Below, piece after piece: positions 33,562 through 42,182 of a stretch of DNA of 64,000 nt. A model generated the notes under the pieces. It was given only the letters and a program-made list of their open reading frames with translations. It did no database searches and was not told where the DNA came from. Source of the stretch: Streptomyces sp. M41(2017) (GTDB lineage Bacteria > Actinomycetota > Actinomycetes > Streptomycetales > Streptomycetaceae); assembly GCF_002078175.1 (NCBI RefSeq), contig NZ_MWFK01000002.1:1178001-1242000 (forward strand), written 5' to 3'. Position 1 is the first letter of the stretch. The number at the start of each line of letters is the position of its first letter. Position numbers and translations under genes: made by a program.

Positions 33562-34384
33562 CGCCGCGCAGGACGCGGGGCGGGGCGCCCAGTTCCCGCC
33601 TGCACGCCTTGTTGAAGGCCTGCAGGTCGGGGATGCCGACGGCGGCGGCCACGGCCGGGATGGAGAGGGTCGAGGCGCGCAGCAGGTGGTGGGCGCGCTC
33701 GAGTCTGCGGCGGCGGATGTACGCCACGACGGTGCCGCCGGTCTCGGCGCGGAACAGCCGGGTGAGGTGGTTGTGGGAGACCCCTGCCGCGCGCGCGACC
33801 TCCGGGATGGTCAGCGGGGCGGCGAGACGGGCCTCGATGTGGGCGATGGCGGTGCCGACGGCGGGGTGCGGCCCGGGTCGCGCCGCAGCGGCGGGTGCGA
33901 GGTCGGCGACGCGCCACAGTGCGGCCCAGATCTCCGCCCGGGACCGGTCGGGCTGCGCCGGGGCGGCCGCGACCGCGTTCAGCAACAACGCCGACAGCAG
34001 CGGCAGTTCGGGGCCGGCGTCCTGCACGACGGGAACGGTCCGGGGCGGGCCGGTGGGCGTGATGCGCAGGTGCGCGTAAAGGTGCTCGGAGCGGCCCCGG
34101 TAGCGGAACCGGACCGTGGCGCCGGGCGGCACGAGGCTCACCCGGCCGGGCCGGACGACGTGCGGCGTGCCGTCGACGGTCAGCTCGGCCTCGTACTGGT
34201 AGAGGTGCAGCTGCCACAGCTCCGGCAGCCGGAACACGTCCGTGGCACTCGCGACACCATGCACGCCGACGCCGACACCGGCCACACCGGGCGGCTCACG
34301 GAGGTACAGCTCCGTCTCGCGCACGGGGGAAAAGTACCAGGGGCGGTCCGGGTCGCCCGGGGCGGTGTCGGGCGTGGACCTCAT
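33551..34384 (-). CDS. AraC-family transcriptional regulator
   Basis: A 277-residue regulator with an N-terminal cupin-like sensor (RPGRVSLVPPGATVRFRYRG) and two C-terminal helix-turn-helix motifs (PLTIPEVARAAGVSHNHLTR and LSIPAVAAAVGIPDLQAF). ATG 34384 is preceded by GAGGT at a rather long distance. It faces the FAD monooxygenase gene across 182 bases, so it may control that gene. Confidence 0.85.
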   Translation of the reverse strand: MRSTPDTAPGDPDRPWYFSPVRETELYLREPPGVAGVGVGVHGVASATDVFRLPELWQLHLYQYEAELTVDGTPHVVRPGRVSLVPPGATVRFRYRGRSEHLYAHLRITPTGPPRTVPVVQDAGPELPLLSALLLNAVAAAPAQPDRSRAEIWAALWRVADLAPAAAARPGPHPAVGTAIAHIEARLAAPLTIPEVARAAGVSHNHLTRLFRAETGGTVVAYIRRRRLERAHHLLRASTLSIPAVAAAVGIPDLQAFNKACRRELGAPPRVLRGATG

Positions 34385-34566
34385 CCACACCGCCACGACC
34401 TCGCGTTTCACCGCGTAAGGGGTGATCACGCATCGCGCGGTGGCAGTCGACGCTGTTCCTCTCCGACCGAACCGGTGCACTTTCCGATCTCCGGTGAACA
34501 TGGACTCGCGCGACCATAGGGTGAGTTCGCCCACTCACTGCAAAGTCCATGACAACTAGGGGAACC

Positions 34567-35964
34567 ATGTCACGCCGTGCTGTCGTCATCGGGGGGAGCG
34601 TGGCCGGGATGCTCGCCGCCGCGGCCCTGGCCAGGTCCGTGGACGAGGTGATCGTCGTCGACCGGGACGAACTCCCGGACGGGCCACGGCCGCGCAGGCG
34701 ACTCCCGCAGGCCCGCCACGCGCACATTCTGCTGCCCAGCGGCCGCGCGGCCATCGAGGAACTCCTTCCCGGAGCCGGCATCCGCAAGCAGCTGCTCGCG
34801 GCGGGCGCGCGCGAGCAGTCCCTCACCGGCATGCTGGGCCTCGGCCCGCAGGGCTGGTTCCGGCGCTGGCCGCAGGTGACCGACGAGCTGCTGCTGACCT
34901 GCTGCAGCCGCGACCTGCTCGACTGGACGGTCCGCGACGCCGTCCTGAGCACCACCGGGGTCACGGTGCGCCAGGGCGAAGCGGTGGCGCTGCTGGGCGA
35001 CGCCGGGCGCGTCACGGGGATACGCGTCGTGGCGGGCGCCGACGAGGAGGACCTCCACGCCGACCTCGTCGTCGACGCGAGCGGACGGGGATCACGGGCG
35101 GAGCAGTGGCTCGAGTCGCTCGGGGTGACGGGCACACCCAGCGACGACGTCGACTCGGGTCTCGTCTACGCCAGCCGTGTCTTCCGTATCCCGCAGGGTG
35201 CGGAGACCATCCCGTTGACACAGGTCGGAGCCGACCCCGTCGACCATCTGCCGGGACGCTCGGGGAACCTCGTGCCGATCGAGGACAACCGCTGGCTGGT
35301 CAGTCTCGGAGGCACCCGGGGTGGCGAACCGACCACGGATCCGGAGGAGTTCACGCGCTTCGCCCTGGAGCTGCGGCATCCGCTCATCGGGCGGCTCATC
35401 TCGCGCGCCGAACCCCTGAGCGAGGTGTCCCTCAGCCGCAGTACCCGCAACCGGCGCCGTGGTTTCGAGAAGGCTGCGCTGCCCGAGGGTCTGGTCGTTC
35501 TCGGCGATGCCGTCGCGACGTACAACCCCGTCTACGGACAGGGCATGTCCGTCGCCGCGCTCGGCGCGCTGGCCCTGAGTCACCGGCTGCGGGACGCCGA
35601 CGTCACCACGCCGGGGTTCGCCCGCGGAGTCCAGCGCGACGCCGCCCGGTCCGTGGGGGCCGCCTACGCGTTGAGCACCTCGCAGGACCAGTGGTTCCCG
35701 GACGTCGTGGGCAAGGCTCCGACGTTCGTGGACCGGATCCTCAGCCGCTACATGGGACGGATGGCGCGCGTGGCCACCACCTCGTACGAGGTGTCCGCCG
35801 CCATGTGCGCGGTCACCACGCTGCAGGCCGACGCGAGCCGTCTCGTCCATCCGCGACTGCTGCTCGCCACCCTCAAGGGACCGGTCCTGGAGCCTCTTTC
35901 GGGACCGCCGCTGACACCCGAGGAGAGCGCCTTCCTCGACGGCGCCGACACCTCCGGCGCCTGA
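34567..35964 (+). CDS. FAD-dependent monooxygenase (epoxidase-like)
   Basis: A 465-residue flavoprotein. Rossmann motif AVVIGGSVAGMLAAAALA opens the protein, RRRLPQARHAHILLPSGRAAIEELLPG follows, and the GDA motif (VVLGDAVATYNPVYGQGMSV) is near residue 317. This combination is found in FAD epoxidases of polyether and related pathways, so it may epoxidise or hydroxylate a hydrophobic substrate. ATG 34567 follows AGGGGAA; ATG 34549 is an alternative. No polyketide genes are here. The AraC gene lies divergently upstream, and a convergent membrane-protein gene follows. Confidence 0.8.
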   Translation: MSRRAVVIGGSVAGMLAAAALARSVDEVIVVDRDELPDGPRPRRRLPQARHAHILLPSGRAAIEELLPGAGIRKQLLAAGAREQSLTGMLGLGPQGWFRRWPQVTDELLLTCCSRDLLDWTVRDAVLSTTGVTVRQGEAVALLGDAGRVTGIRVVAGADEEDLHADLVVDASGRGSRAEQWLESLGVTGTPSDDVDSGLVYASRVFRIPQGAETIPLTQVGADPVDHLPGRSGNLVPIEDNRWLVSLGGTRGGEPTTDPEEFTRFALELRHPLIGRLISRAEPLSEVSLSRSTRNRRRGFEKAALPEGLVVLGDAVATYNPVYGQGMSVAALGALALSHRLRDADVTTPGFARGVQRDAARSVGAAYALSTSQDQWFPDVVGKAPTFVDRILSRYMGRMARVATTSYEVSAAMCAVTTLQADASRLVHPRLLLATLKGPVLEPLSGPPLTPEESAFLDGADTSGA

Positions 35965-35968
35965 CGGC

Positions 35969-36002
35969 GAGGCGCCGTGCCGGGTTCCCGACGCGGCGCC
36001 TC
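35969..36002. terminator. Bidirectional hairpin between convergent genes
   Basis: GAGGCGCCG (35969-35977) pairs with CGGCGCCTC (35994-36002). It lies just after the FAD monooxygenase stop and before the end of the convergent gene. Confidence 0.6.
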
Positions 36003-36042
36003 CGGCCCGGACCTCCGCGAACCACCTGTCGGCCGGGCCGGT

Positions 36043-37272
36043 TCAGGGCTGCCGCACCGCGGTCCTGCGTGACTGGACCGCCGCGTCGACGATGGGGGTG
36101 CGCACCGCCCTGGACAGGCTCAGCAACGACGGCTGCCCCGTGTCCAGGGCGCCCGTCCCCGCGCCGGAAGGCCTCAGGAACGCGCTCACGGACACCACCA
36201 CGTCGATGTCGCCGACCGTGATGCCGACCGTGCCGGTCTCCGCGGCGCGGGACGGGGCCTCGGCCAGCGCGGCGACGGCGACCATCGCGGCCATGCCGAT
36301 GACCTCGGCGTCGGCGGCACGGAATCCGGCGGCGAGCGCCTCCCGGTAGGCGCGCCGCCTGACCTGATCGTCGAGCTGACCGGCGAGCCGCTTGAGACCG
36401 TCCCGGATGGCCGTCTCCCGGGCGGTGAGCCGGAGATCGACGTCGCCGACGGTCCGCCACGACAGGGGCGCGACGAAGCGCCGGCCGCCGGTGGGTCCGG
36501 CCAGCAGCCGGAACAGGGGGCGCAGCCGCACGAAGGTGATGGCCGAGTCCACGCGCGGTCCGACGACGGGCAGGATGTAGCCGGCCGACACCAGGCACGC
36601 GCCGACCGCGACCAGGGGTGCGACGCTGGTGCTGAGTCCGTCCCAACGGTGCCCGAGCCAATGCGCCGTCAGCGCCACGAACTTGACGACACCGTAGGCA
36701 CTGGTGAAGAGCCAGCCCACGACGAGCAGGGCCAACGACCTGCGGGCCCACCGTGTGACCTGCCGGGTCCAGCGCCAGCACAGCACGGTCGTCGTCACCG
36801 CGGCCACCAGATGGGCCGCCAGGTAGAGCACGATCATCTCGCGGATGAACGGCGTGGCGGCGTAGTAGGTGTCGAAGTCCGCGCGGCGCTCGACGGGGGT
36901 GTCGCCCAGCGCGAACAGGACTCCCTGGGCCGCGATCACTCCCAGATAGCTGAACAGCCAGGCCCGGGCGGTGCGACGCACCCGGACGGGGTCGGTACCC
37001 CGCCAGTGCACGATGAGGATGAGGGACGCCGCGCTGAAGGCGGTCACCGTCGCGTAGGCCAGCGGCGCGGCGATGTTGGGTATCCCCGTCAGTCCGTTGA
37101 CCAGGGCCACGGTGGGCGGCGCGCCGAGCACGAAGCAGAGTCCCGACAGGAAGATGACGGCGCAGAAGGACTGCTTGAGAGGGTCTCCTCTGTGACGCCA
37201 CAGGTCGGGCAGTTGAGCCGCCAGTCCCGTCCAGAGGACGGCGGCGGCGAAGTAGTAGATCAGTCCGCTCAC
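36043..37272 (-). CDS. MAB_1171c-like polytopic membrane protein
   Basis: A 409-residue protein with seven hydrophobic segments in the first 230 residues, followed by a cytosolic C-terminal domain of about 170 residues. It resembles the actinobacterial MAB_1171c putative-transporter family, which is usually encoded beside an XRE regulator, often with a flavin monooxygenase nearby. Here the monooxygenase is convergent and no XRE gene is seen. GTG 37272 was chosen by family start (SGLIYYFAAAVLW); the frame is open upstream to 37359. Confidence 0.65.
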   Translation of the reverse strand: MSGLIYYFAAAVLWTGLAAQLPDLWRHRGDPLKQSFCAVIFLSGLCFVLGAPPTVALVNGLTGIPNIAAPLAYATVTAFSAASLILIVHWRGTDPVRVRRTARAWLFSYLGVIAAQGVLFALGDTPVERRADFDTYYAATPFIREMIVLYLAAHLVAAVTTTVLCWRWTRQVTRWARRSLALLVVGWLFTSAYGVVKFVALTAHWLGHRWDGLSTSVAPLVAVGACLVSAGYILPVVGPRVDSAITFVRLRPLFRLLAGPTGGRRFVAPLSWRTVGDVDLRLTARETAIRDGLKRLAGQLDDQVRRRAYREALAAGFRAADAEVIGMAAMVAVAALAEAPSRAAETGTVGITVGDIDVVVSVSAFLRPSGAGTGALDTGQPSLLSLSRAVRTPIVDAAVQSRRTAVRQP

Positions 37273-37748
37273 GTCAGCCCACAGACCCTGGCCGTGCGGC
37301 ACCTTCGCGCGGCCCGCGGTCCAACGCACCATCGGCCGGAGCCGGTTCACCGCCGCCACCGGCCCGCGGGCGTCCCGCGCACCGCTCCGAGGTGCGGAAA
37401 CCAGCCACGCGCCCGCCGTTCGACGCCGCGGTCACGCGCCGGGCCCGGTGTCGGCCCGGACCTCTACGAATCACCGCCAACTCCTGCTCCTCGCGTCAAC
37501 GGGGCATCGGGACGCCTGCCCGGAAGGCCTCCGAGAGGGTGCCTCACGCGCGAGCCTGCCGTGCCCTTTCGGCCTTCTCCCATACTTGTTCACACTAGCC
37601 ACGTTGTCACCCGTGCGAACGGTCGCCTGCGGAACTCGGTCAGGCCCGGGGACGGGAAAGGGCCTCCCGCGCGGCTCGTGGTGATCGTCGCCCGAGCGGC
37701 GGGAGGCCCTGCTTCGCGGTCGTCGCCCGTCAGGACGACGTGCTTCGA
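37273..37748. other. Intergenic region with regulatory-looking segment
   Basis: No gene is supported. An A+T-richer patch at about 37580-37610 reads, on the minus strand, CTAGTGTGAACAAGTATGGG, where TAGTGT could be a -10 box and the ATG the start of a 39-codon frame (MGEGRKGTAG onwards) that I do not trust as a gene. A strong terminator lies at 37659-37710. Confidence 0.4.
37659..37710 (-). terminator. Terminator of the aldolase/isomerase operon
   Basis: AGGGCCTCCCGC (37659-37670) pairs exactly with GCGGGAGGCCCT (37699-37710), 28 bases apart, starting 38 bases past the aldolase stop codon. Confidence 0.7.
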
Positions 37749-38612
37749 CTACCGATCGGTGGCGCCTCGCAGCACGCCGATGAGTCCGGTCACCGTCCGT
37801 GCCATGGCCTCCCGCCCCACACTGAGGTACTTCCGGGAGTCCACGGCCTCGGGATGTGCGGCGAGGAACTCCCGGACGGCGGCGGTCATCGCGATGTTCA
37901 GGGCGGTGCCGACGTTGACCTTGGCGATGCCGCCCTCGACGGCCGCCCGCAGTTCGCCGTCCGGCACACCCGAGGAGCCGTGCAGGACGAGCGGGACGCC
38001 GAGCGACGTGCTCAACCGCTTGAGCAGGCCGTGGTCGAGAGCGGCCGTGCGGGTGGTCATCGCGTGCGAACTGCCGATGGCCACCGCGAGGGCGTCCACC
38101 CCCGAGTCGCCGACGAAGGCGCGGGCCTCTCCGGGCTCCGTGCGGGCGCCGGGCGCGTGAGCGTCACGCGGCGGTTCGCCGTTCTTGCCGCCGACCTCAC
38201 CCAACTCGGCCTCGATCCAGAGCCCTTGGGCGTGGGCCCAGTCGGCGGCGGCGCGGGTCGCGGTGAGGTTCTCCTCGTACGGCAGGCGGGAGGCGTCGTA
38301 CATCACGGAGCTGAATCCGGCGCCGGCCGCCTGCCGCAGCAGGTCGTCGCTCTGCACGTGGTCGAGGTGCAACGCGACCGGAACCGCGGCGCGTTCGGCG
38401 GCGGCGGTGGCCGCCCGGGCCAGCGGGAGCAGCCGGCCGTAGCGGTAGGTGACGACGTTCTCGCTGACCTGGAGGACGACGGGTGCGCCGGCCGACTCGG
38501 CTCCCGCGATGACGGCCTCGACGTGCTCCAGGGTGATGACGTTGAACGCGGCGACGGCGGTCCGCGCCGCCGCGGCCCGGGCGACCAGCTCACCGGTTGC
38601 TGCGAGGGGCAC
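37749..38612 (-). CDS. Class II ketose-bisphosphate aldolase (KbaY/GatY type)
   Basis: A 287-residue zinc-dependent aldolase that splits fructose- or tagatose-1,6-bisphosphate. Zinc and substrate residues appear in VALHLDHVQSDD, VMYDASRLPYEENL, EAELGEVGGKNG, AVAIGSSHAM and LVLHGSSGVPD. Size and sequence fit the tagatose-bisphosphate branch rather than the central Fba enzyme. The GTG at 38612 has GGAGGAG upstream. It is second in an operon with the AgaS-like gene 34 bases upstream, which suggests use of N-acetylgalactosamine or a related amino sugar. Confidence 0.87.
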   Translation of the reverse strand: MPLAATGELVARAAAARTAVAAFNVITLEHVEAVIAGAESAGAPVVLQVSENVVTYRYGRLLPLARAATAAAERAAVPVALHLDHVQSDDLLRQAAGAGFSSVMYDASRLPYEENLTATRAAADWAHAQGLWIEAELGEVGGKNGEPPRDAHAPGARTEPGEARAFVGDSGVDALAVAIGSSHAMTTRTAALDHGLLKRLSTSLGVPLVLHGSSGVPDGELRAAVEGGIAKVNVGTALNIAMTAAVREFLAAHPEAVDSRKYLSVGREAMARTVTGLIGVLRGATDR

Positions 38613-38646
38613 AACTCCTCCTTCTCTGGGAACGGGTGAGCGGGCG

Positions 38647-39528
38647 TCAGTTGCCGAGGATCACCGAGCGGGTGAGGTGGCGCGGCTGGTCGGGGTCGAG
38701 GTCCTTGGCCGCCGCGACGGCCACGGCGAGGCGCTGGGCGCGGACGAGTTCGGCGAGCGGGTCGAGTCCACCGGCGACCCACAGTGCGCCGGTCTCGCGG
38801 ACCTGTTCGGCCAGCCCGTCGGGGGCTTCGCCGAACATCCAGGTGGCGGTGCCGCGGGTGGTGACGCTGATGGGGCCGTGGCGGTACTCCATGGCGGGAT
38901 AGGCCTCGGTCCAGGCGAGGGACGCCTCCCGCATCTTGAGCCCGGCCTCGTTCGCGAGGCCGACGGTCCAGCCTCGGCCGAGGAAGGTGAACTGGGCGCA
39001 GTCGACGAGCCCTTCGGGCAACGGCGTCTCCAGCACGGTGCGCGCGTCGGCCACGACGGCCTGCGTGTGCAGACCGAGGTGGGCCCGGAGCAGGGTGAGC
39101 GCGGTGGTGGCGAACCGTGTCTGCACGACGGACCGCTCGTCGGCGAAGTCGAGCACGACGATGTCGTCGGCCGCCTCCATCACCGGGGTGCGCGGGTCGG
39201 CGGTGACGGCGGTCGTCCGGGTGTGTCCGCGCAGGCGTCCGAGGAGCTCCAGCACCTCGGTGGTCGTCCCGGAACGGGTGAGGGCGAGCACGCGGTCGTA
39301 CGAGCGGCCCTGCGGGTACTCCGAGGCGGCGAAGGCGTCCGTCTCGCCCTGCCCGGACCCCTCGCGCAGCGCGGCGACGGCCTGCGCCATGAAGAAGGAG
39401 GTGCCGCAGCCCACGATCGCGACCCGCTCCCCCGCCGCGGGCAGCGCGGCCCCGTGTCCGGCGGCCTCTTCGGCGGCGCGGATCCAGCACTCGGGCTGAC
39501 TGCTCAGCTCGTCCTCGACATGGGTCAT
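38647..39528 (-). CDS. agaS: SIS-domain sugar isomerase/deaminase (AgaS-like)
   Basis: A 293-residue protein with two SIS domains. The first has VAIVGCGTSFFMAQAVAAL and ALTRSGTTTEVLELLG; the second has FLGRGWTVGLANEAGLKMRE and YRHGPISV. These are the features of AgaS, a galactosamine-6-phosphate isomerase/deaminase. ATG 39528 follows GGGAGGGG. It heads the operon whose second gene encodes the aldolase, and has its own promoter and an inverted-repeat operator divergent from the DeoR gene. Confidence 0.85.
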   Translation of the reverse strand: MTHVEDELSSQPECWIRAAEEAAGHGAALPAAGERVAIVGCGTSFFMAQAVAALREGSGQGETDAFAASEYPQGRSYDRVLALTRSGTTTEVLELLGRLRGHTRTTAVTADPRTPVMEAADDIVVLDFADERSVVQTRFATTALTLLRAHLGLHTQAVVADARTVLETPLPEGLVDCAQFTFLGRGWTVGLANEAGLKMREASLAWTEAYPAMEYRHGPISVTTRGTATWMFGEAPDGLAEQVRETGALWVAGGLDPLAELVRAQRLAVAVAAAKDLDPDQPRHLTRSVILGN

Positions 39529-39547
39529 GCGGTACCCCTCCCACTGA

Positions 39548-39589
39548 TGATTGTTCGTGCAAGATATAGCGAGTTTTCGAGCACAATCA
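39548..39589. promoter_or_regulatory. Putative DeoR operator between divergent genes
   Basis: TGATTGT (39548-39554) and ACAATCA (39583-39589) are exact inverted repeats flanking the -10 box of the agaS promoter. Their position suggests repression by the adjacent DeoR protein. Confidence 0.5.
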
Positions 39590-39590
39590 A
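39563..39590 (-). promoter_or_regulatory. Promoter of the agaS-aldolase operon
   Basis: On the minus strand TTGATT (39590-39585) and TATATC (39568-39563) are 16 bases apart, a close match to a housekeeping promoter. The start of transcription would be near 39556, 28 bases before the start codon. Confidence 0.55.
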
Positions 39591-39593
39591 GCA

Positions 39594-39621
39594 TTCGAGG
39601 TGAGGTGGGGTGCGCTAGGGT
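39594..39621 (+). promoter_or_regulatory. Possible promoter of the DeoR gene
   Basis: TTCGAG (39594-39599) and TAGGGT (39616-39621) are 16 bases apart, upstream of the DeoR start. The -35 match is weak. Confidence 0.3.
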
Positions 39622-39649
39622 CGCGAAGGAACGAGCAAGGGAGAGGCGG

Positions 39650-40429
39650 ATGTCGCGCGACGCCCGTTGGAAGACGCTGCTGGACCTGCTGGTGGAGCGG
39701 GGCCGCCTGGACGTCGAGGAGGCCGCGACCCGGCTGGAGGTGTCGGCGGCGACCATCCGGCGCGACTTCGACCAGCTCGCGGAACAGCAGATGCTCGTAC
39801 GCACCCGGGGCGGCGCGGTCGTCCACGGGGTCTCGTACGAACTGCCTCTGCGCTACAAGACGGCCCGGCACGCCTCCGAGAAGGAGCGTGTCGCCAAGGC
39901 GGTCGCCGGCCTCGTCGCTCCGGGCGAGGCGGTCGGGCTGACCGGCGGCACGACCACGACCGAGGTGGCCCGCGCCCTGGCGGTGCGTCCGGACCTGGCC
40001 TCGGGCTCCCCCGCGCTCACCGTCGTCACGAACGCCCTGAACATCGCGAACGAACTGGCCGTGCGCCCCCAGTTCAAGATCGTGGTCACGGGCGGTGTGG
40101 CCAGGCCCCAGTCCTACGAACTCATCGGGCCCCTCGCGGACGGTGTGCTCGGGCAGATCACCCTCGATGTCGCGGTGCTCGGCGTGGTCGCGTTCGACGC
40201 CGCCCACGGTGCCGCAGCGCACGACGAGGCCGAGGCCGCGATCAACCGCCTGCTGTGCGAACGCGCGGAGCGCGTGATCGTCGCCGCCGACTCCAGCAAG
40301 CTCGGCCGGCGCGCGTTCGCCCGCATCTGCTCGGCCGAGGCGGTGGGCACGCTGGTCACCGACACCGCGGTGGCTCCGGCGACGGTGCGCCAGTTCGAGG
40401 AGGCGGGCGTCGAGGTCGTCACGGTCTGA
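39650..40429 (+). CDS. DeoR-family repressor of the amino-sugar operon
   Basis: A 259-residue regulator with the DeoR helix-turn-helix (RGRLDVEEAATRLEVSAATI, then RRDFDQL) and the sugar-phosphate sensor (LTGGTTTTEVARAL, VIVAADSSKLG). It is divergent from the agaS-aldolase operon across 121 bases that hold an inverted repeat, so it most likely represses that operon until a phosphorylated amino sugar appears. ATG 39650 follows GGGAGAGG. Confidence 0.87.
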   Translation: MSRDARWKTLLDLLVERGRLDVEEAATRLEVSAATIRRDFDQLAEQQMLVRTRGGAVVHGVSYELPLRYKTARHASEKERVAKAVAGLVAPGEAVGLTGGTTTTEVARALAVRPDLASGSPALTVVTNALNIANELAVRPQFKIVVTGGVARPQSYELIGPLADGVLGQITLDVAVLGVVAFDAAHGAAAHDEAEAAINRLLCERAERVIVAADSSKLGRRAFARICSAEAVGTLVTDTAVAPATVRQFEEAGVEVVTV

Positions 40430-40522
40430 CGTACGGGACCGCCGCCACCCCGCACGACCCGACGCCCCGGCCTCCGCCGGCACTCCAAAGCCACGGGACA
40501 CGCACCCGGACGGTCCGCGCCG

Positions 40523-40540
40523 CGCCTCCGTGCGGAGGCG
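40523..40540. terminator. Hairpin between convergent genes
   Basis: CGCCTCCG-TG-CGGAGGCG lies between the DeoR gene and the convergent acyltransferase gene. Confidence 0.5.
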
Positions 40541-40599
40541 GCCTCGGCACCACGGCCTGGGCGCCCCCGCACCGATGGTCCTGTTCCCGGGCCGCCCGG

Positions 40600-41712
40600 T
40601 CAGTCCGCCCGGGGGCCGGCACCGGGCCGGACGCGCCCCGAGGCACGCAGGTTGCCCACCGCCTTGAGCAGCCGGTCGGCCGGGTCGCGCAGCTCGGGAT
40701 GGGCGAGAACCGTGTTCCGCAGGCCCCGCACGGGCCGGCGCCACAGCCGGTGCGCCGCCGCCACCGGGTGGGGGCGGTGGGCGAAGCCCTCGGCCACGCG
40801 CAGCTCGCGGGTCTTGAGCCAGTCCTTGTACTCCTTGTCCCCGCGTCCCAGGTCCAGCACGCTGACGCCGTTCCGGCCGGCCGCCTCGGCGGTCCGCAGG
40901 TGCATCATCAGGCCGGGCGAATAGCGGTGGAACTCGGGGTCGTACGCCGTGAACCAGGCCGCGAGGACACTGCGGGACCTCGGCCCGAAGTGGGCAGCGA
41001 CCGGCCGGTCCCCTGCGTAGAGGACGGACAGCACGCCGGTGAAGTGCTCCTCGCGGACGTCGAAGAGGTGGTCCACCAGGTCCACGATCCAGGGGCGTGC
41101 GAACCGGTCCATCCGTCCGGTCCTGCGGTACTGCGCGGACTTCCAGCGCATCAGCGTGCGCAGCATCCGGGGGTCGCGCTCGTCGAAGACGAACCGCACC
41201 TCACCCACGTCGCGGGCGAGCCGCCGTTCCTTCTTCAAGGTCGTCTTGGCCTGGCCCGGGTACGCGCTGCGCAGCCACTCCGGATAACCGCTGTCCCCCG
41301 GCTTCAGATCGACGACCGGGGAGGCGAACGTTCCCGTGACGAACCGGCCGAACGGCCTCTGCTCCTCGACGAGATGATCGAACTCGAAGACGGACAACCC
41401 GCAGGCGCGCAGCACCGCTTGGACGTCCCACGTGATCCCCGGTCGGTGCACCAGGGCCTGGCAGTCGGAGAGTCCGAGGCCGACGGCTCTGCCGGCGCCG
41501 AGGACGTTGCGCTCGTAGGGCAGGAAGCCGACGGGCTCCCCTCCCTCGTGCAGGACGGCGACCTGGGCTCCCTTCCGGAACCTGCCGACCCCGGTCGCGA
41601 ACTCCGGTGCCAGGAAAGGATTCGCGTACTCGGGCGACTCGTCCATCGCCCGGTGCCAGGCCTCGCGCAGCGGGACGCTCAGGCCGTCGAGTCTGTGGTT
41701 CGTGATCTCCAC
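40600..41712 (-). CDS. GNAT/FemX-like acyltransferase (BioF2/CelD type)
   Basis: A 370-residue protein with the double-GNAT arrangement of the CelD/BioF2 acetyltransferase group, related to FemX aminoacyltransferases. Characteristic segments are GEPVGFLPYERNVLGAGR in the first lobe and PVAAHFGPRSRSVLAAWFTA with HLRTAEAAGRNGVSVLDLGR in the second, plus KKERRLARDVGEV between. These enzymes usually modify exopolysaccharide or cell-wall precursors. It stands alone, with a 470-base gap upstream. Confidence 0.8.
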   Translation of the reverse strand: MEITNHRLDGLSVPLREAWHRAMDESPEYANPFLAPEFATGVGRFRKGAQVAVLHEGGEPVGFLPYERNVLGAGRAVGLGLSDCQALVHRPGITWDVQAVLRACGLSVFEFDHLVEEQRPFGRFVTGTFASPVVDLKPGDSGYPEWLRSAYPGQAKTTLKKERRLARDVGEVRFVFDERDPRMLRTLMRWKSAQYRRTGRMDRFARPWIVDLVDHLFDVREEHFTGVLSVLYAGDRPVAAHFGPRSRSVLAAWFTAYDPEFHRYSPGLMMHLRTAEAAGRNGVSVLDLGRGDKEYKDWLKTRELRVAEGFAHRPHPVAAAHRLWRRPVRGLRNTVLAHPELRDPADRLLKAVGNLRASGRVRPGAGPRAD

Positions 41713-42182
41713 CTCAGATCAACCGCCCTTCCGTGAGTGCTGCGAGAGACGTGCCGGTCACAACACAGGCCGTTCGGGCGTGTGGATCTTCGTTGATGGA
41801 TCGCATGGGCGACAGCTCCCCCCATGACGCGCTGTCCGCGTCCTGCCACGTTTCCGGTGTCCGCCGATCCGCGCCGCACTGCGCCTCGCCCCCCGGTCGA
41901 GCGCCGATATCCGAATGCGATCGGCAGGGCTCAAACGTCGCGAAACAGTACGCACGCTGTCAAGGGTGCCTACCACAACGAAAGAGTCCAGGACGGAAGG
42001 CGAGAACCTTCCGCCCCCGGCGACCCGACGTCACGGGCACACCGGCGGCCGTCGAGCGCCGGCCGGCGGGTTCACGAACGCCGACCGGAGCCCCGGGTTC
42101 CGCCCGGGTGGACACCGCGTGAACGATCACCCCGAGGGGGCGGGTTAGCATATGAGCGCCACCTAGCTCGAAAGATGATTCT
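41713..42182. other. Intergenic region between acyltransferase and GAPDH genes
   Basis: No gene is supported on either strand. TAGCAT at 42146-42151 may be the -10 box of the GAPDH gene; no matching -35 box is evident. No strong hairpin is seen. Confidence 0.5.

Noticed and set aside
41713..42182. Several short open frames before the GAPDH gene
   Set aside because: They lack ribosome-binding sites, recognisable domains and typical codon bias, and overlap each other in several frames.
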